Below are positions 6,771 through 7,562 of a stretch of 7,562 nt of DNA, one piece after another. The position numbers and the translations under genes are program-made. Position 1 is the stretch's first letter, and the number at the start of each line of letters is the position of its first letter. A model generated the notes under the pieces. That model saw only the letters and a list, made by a program, of their open reading frames with translations, did no database searches and was not told the origin of the DNA. This DNA comes from Aquimarina sp. (GTDB taxonomy: Bacteria > Bacteroidota > Bacteroidia > Flavobacteriales > Flavobacteriaceae): assembly GCA_011524575.1 (NCBI GenBank), contig WTKB01000251.1, positions 1-7,562 on the forward strand, written 5' to 3'.

Positions 6771-7195
6771 TAAAGAAAACTCTCGATAGCTAATTGATAA
6801 CTTTTAAGACCGAAACCTACAATAATTCCTGATGCATTAGGAGATAAGTACGAATGATGTCTAAAGGACTCTCTTGCAAATGTATTTGAGATATGCACCT
6901 CTACTACAGGCGTAGTCACAGATTTAATAGCATCTGCAATGGCCACAGAAGTATGCGTATAAGCACCTGCATTTAAAACAATACCTTGATAATTCTGCTC
7001 TGAGCTATGAATAACATCAATAAGATCACCCTCATGATTAGATTGACTGTAAGACAATTCTAACTCAGGATATAACTTCTTATACTTTTCTTGAAGTTCT
7101 TTAAAATACATCTCGAAAGTAGTGGCCCCATAAATATGAGGCTCCCGAAGCCCCAATCTATTAAGATTAGGACCATTTAAAATATGTAATTTCAT
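6770..7195 (-). CDS. aroQ: 3-Dehydroquinate dehydratase, type II
   Basis: A 141-residue type II dehydroquinase (flavodoxin-like fold, dodecameric in the family) catalysing dehydration of 3-dehydroquinate to 3-dehydroshikimate, step three of the shikimate pathway to aromatic amino acids. Seen: LHILNGPNLNRLGLREPHIYG (3-23), carrying the mobile-loop catalytic R17 and tyrosine Y22; QSNHEGDLID (51-60); NAGAYTHTSVAI (75-86, with N75 and H81); VEVHISNTFARESFRHHS (98-115) with catalytic H101 and R112. Length fits the family (about 140-150). The ATG start immediately precedes the conserved KLHILNGPN. The TAA stop is formed at the very border of a palindromic repeat. It is transcribed towards ilvD but 262 nt away with repeats between, so it is probably a separate unit. 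Confidence 0.97.
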   Translation of the reverse strand: MKLHILNGPNLNRLGLREPHIYGATTFEMYFKELQEKYKKLYPELELSYSQSNHEGDLIDVIHSSEQNYQGIVLNAGAYTHTSVAIADAIKSVTTPVVEVHISNTFARESFRHHSYLSPNASGIIVGFGLKSYQLAIESFL

Positions 7196-7220
7196 AATCT
7201 AGCTTCTTAAAATACTAAAA

Positions 7221-7228
7221 CAAAAATA
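7221..7228 (-). promoter_or_regulatory. Candidate -7 promoter element for aroQ
   Basis: On the minus strand this reads TATTTTTG, an exact match to the Bacteroidetes TAnnTTTG -7 box, 25 nt before the aroQ ATG. The implied leader is about 15-20 nt. No clear TTG box is found at the proper distance upstream. Confidence 0.5.
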
Positions 7229-7248
7229 CAGAATGACACTATGCTATT

Positions 7249-7262
7249 ACCTATAAATAGGT
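7249..7262. promoter_or_regulatory. Small perfect dyad upstream of aroQ promoter candidate
   Basis: ACCTAT-AA-ATAGGT is a perfect 14-bp palindrome 20 nt upstream of the -7 candidate, overlapping the expected -33 zone. It could be an operator. At this size in AT-rich DNA it could also be chance. Confidence 0.25.
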
Positions 7263-7323
7263 TAAAACTTTTCTGATCTTATAGCAGTTAGTATGAACAC
7301 CCATATAAATTCCCTGTAACTAA

Positions 7324-7484
7324 TACCAATTAATCTTTAAAATCGATATAATAAATCGTTTCTTTTTCCTTTCTACTTTATTAGAAAAATAAACCGCAAC
7401 TAAGGCTATGCTTGATTTTTATAATACGTATAAAGAAAAAAATACTTCAATTTATTTTATATCGATTTCAAAAATCAATTGGTA
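7324..7484. repeat. 161-bp palindromic element (family B), ends TACCAATT/AATTGGTA
   Basis: The left arm at 7324-7350 (TACCAATT to ATCGATATA) and the right arm at 7458-7484 are inverted repeats matching at 24 of 27 positions; one more pair (7323/7485) extends them. Inward, similarity between the arms continues imperfectly with small gaps (ATAAAT, CTTT, TATTA and AAAAAT blocks on both sides), so the whole unit folds into one long hairpin centred near 7404. No open frame is inside. Only one copy is in the window. That it is a dispersed repeat is inferred from its form. Confidence 0.7.
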
Positions 7485-7510
7485 TAATTTTATATTGATT
7501 TTAATTACTA

Positions 7511-7562
7511 AGAGCTTGTTTAAACTAAATGCAAACTGTAATTCAAAAGTTTAAGGTTTTGG
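7511..7562 (-). repeat. Inverted copy of family A repeat, cut by the window end
   Basis: The 52 visible bases match the reverse complement of 2271-2322 (right arm of the complete element) at 50 of 52 positions, so this copy is in the opposite orientation. TA precedes it (7509-7510). If complete, it would run about 104 nt beyond the window. Confidence 0.92.

Larger units (their letters stand above)
7196..7562. other. 367-nt intergenic region right of aroQ
   Basis: No credible gene is visible here. It holds the aroQ promoter candidate (7221-7228), a small dyad (7249-7262), a 161-bp palindrome of a second family (7324-7484) and the beginning of a family A repeat (7511 to the window end). The bases at 7263-7323 show nothing I can name. 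Confidence 0.7.

Overview
The window looks like chromosomal DNA of a low-GC Bacteroidetes, most likely a marine-type Flavobacteriia. This rests on the AT-rich intergenic DNA, starts without Shine-Dalgarno sequences, several TAnnTTTG (-7 type) promoter candidates, and the ilvD-ilvB-ilvN gene order with flavobacterial-looking protein sequences. No genus can be named from sequence reading alone. There are six protein-coding genes, all intact housekeeping metabolism. I see no phage, CRISPR, toxin-antitoxin or transposase genes and no tRNA or rRNA.

Left part (1-2152, + strand): a saccharopine dehydrogenase-like oxidoreductase with an apparent TTG start, then pyrF (orotidine-5'-phosphate decarboxylase, last step of UMP synthesis) 42 nt downstream, probably on one transcript. 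Middle and right part (2407-7195, - strand), in transcription order: aroQ (type II 3-dehydroquinase, shikimate pathway), ilvD (dihydroxy-acid dehydratase), ilvB and ilvN (acetolactate synthase catalytic and regulatory subunits, separated by 1 nt). IlvB/IlvN and IlvD catalyse the first and third common steps of valine, leucine and isoleucine synthesis. The second-step enzyme IlvC is not in the window. pyrF and ilvN converge on a short region with a strong bidirectional terminator (2344-2374).

The most interesting content is non-coding. One repeat family, ending in AGAGCTTGTTTAAACT and always flanked by TA, occurs at five places: a complete 156-bp near-perfect palindrome after pyrF (2167-2322), a lone end touching ilvN (2389-2402), a half arm after ilvD (4769-4801), a stacked and internally deleted copy whose edge supplies the aroQ stop codon (6701-6770), and the start of an inverted copy running off the window (7511-7562). 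A second, unrelated palindrome of about 161 bp, with ends TACCAATT/AATTGGTA, lies at 7324-7484. Both look like MITE-type or palindromic intergenic repeats. In addition the ilvB leader contains two hairpins with a possible alternative pairing, which resembles an attenuation-type RNA switch but lacks a U-tract.
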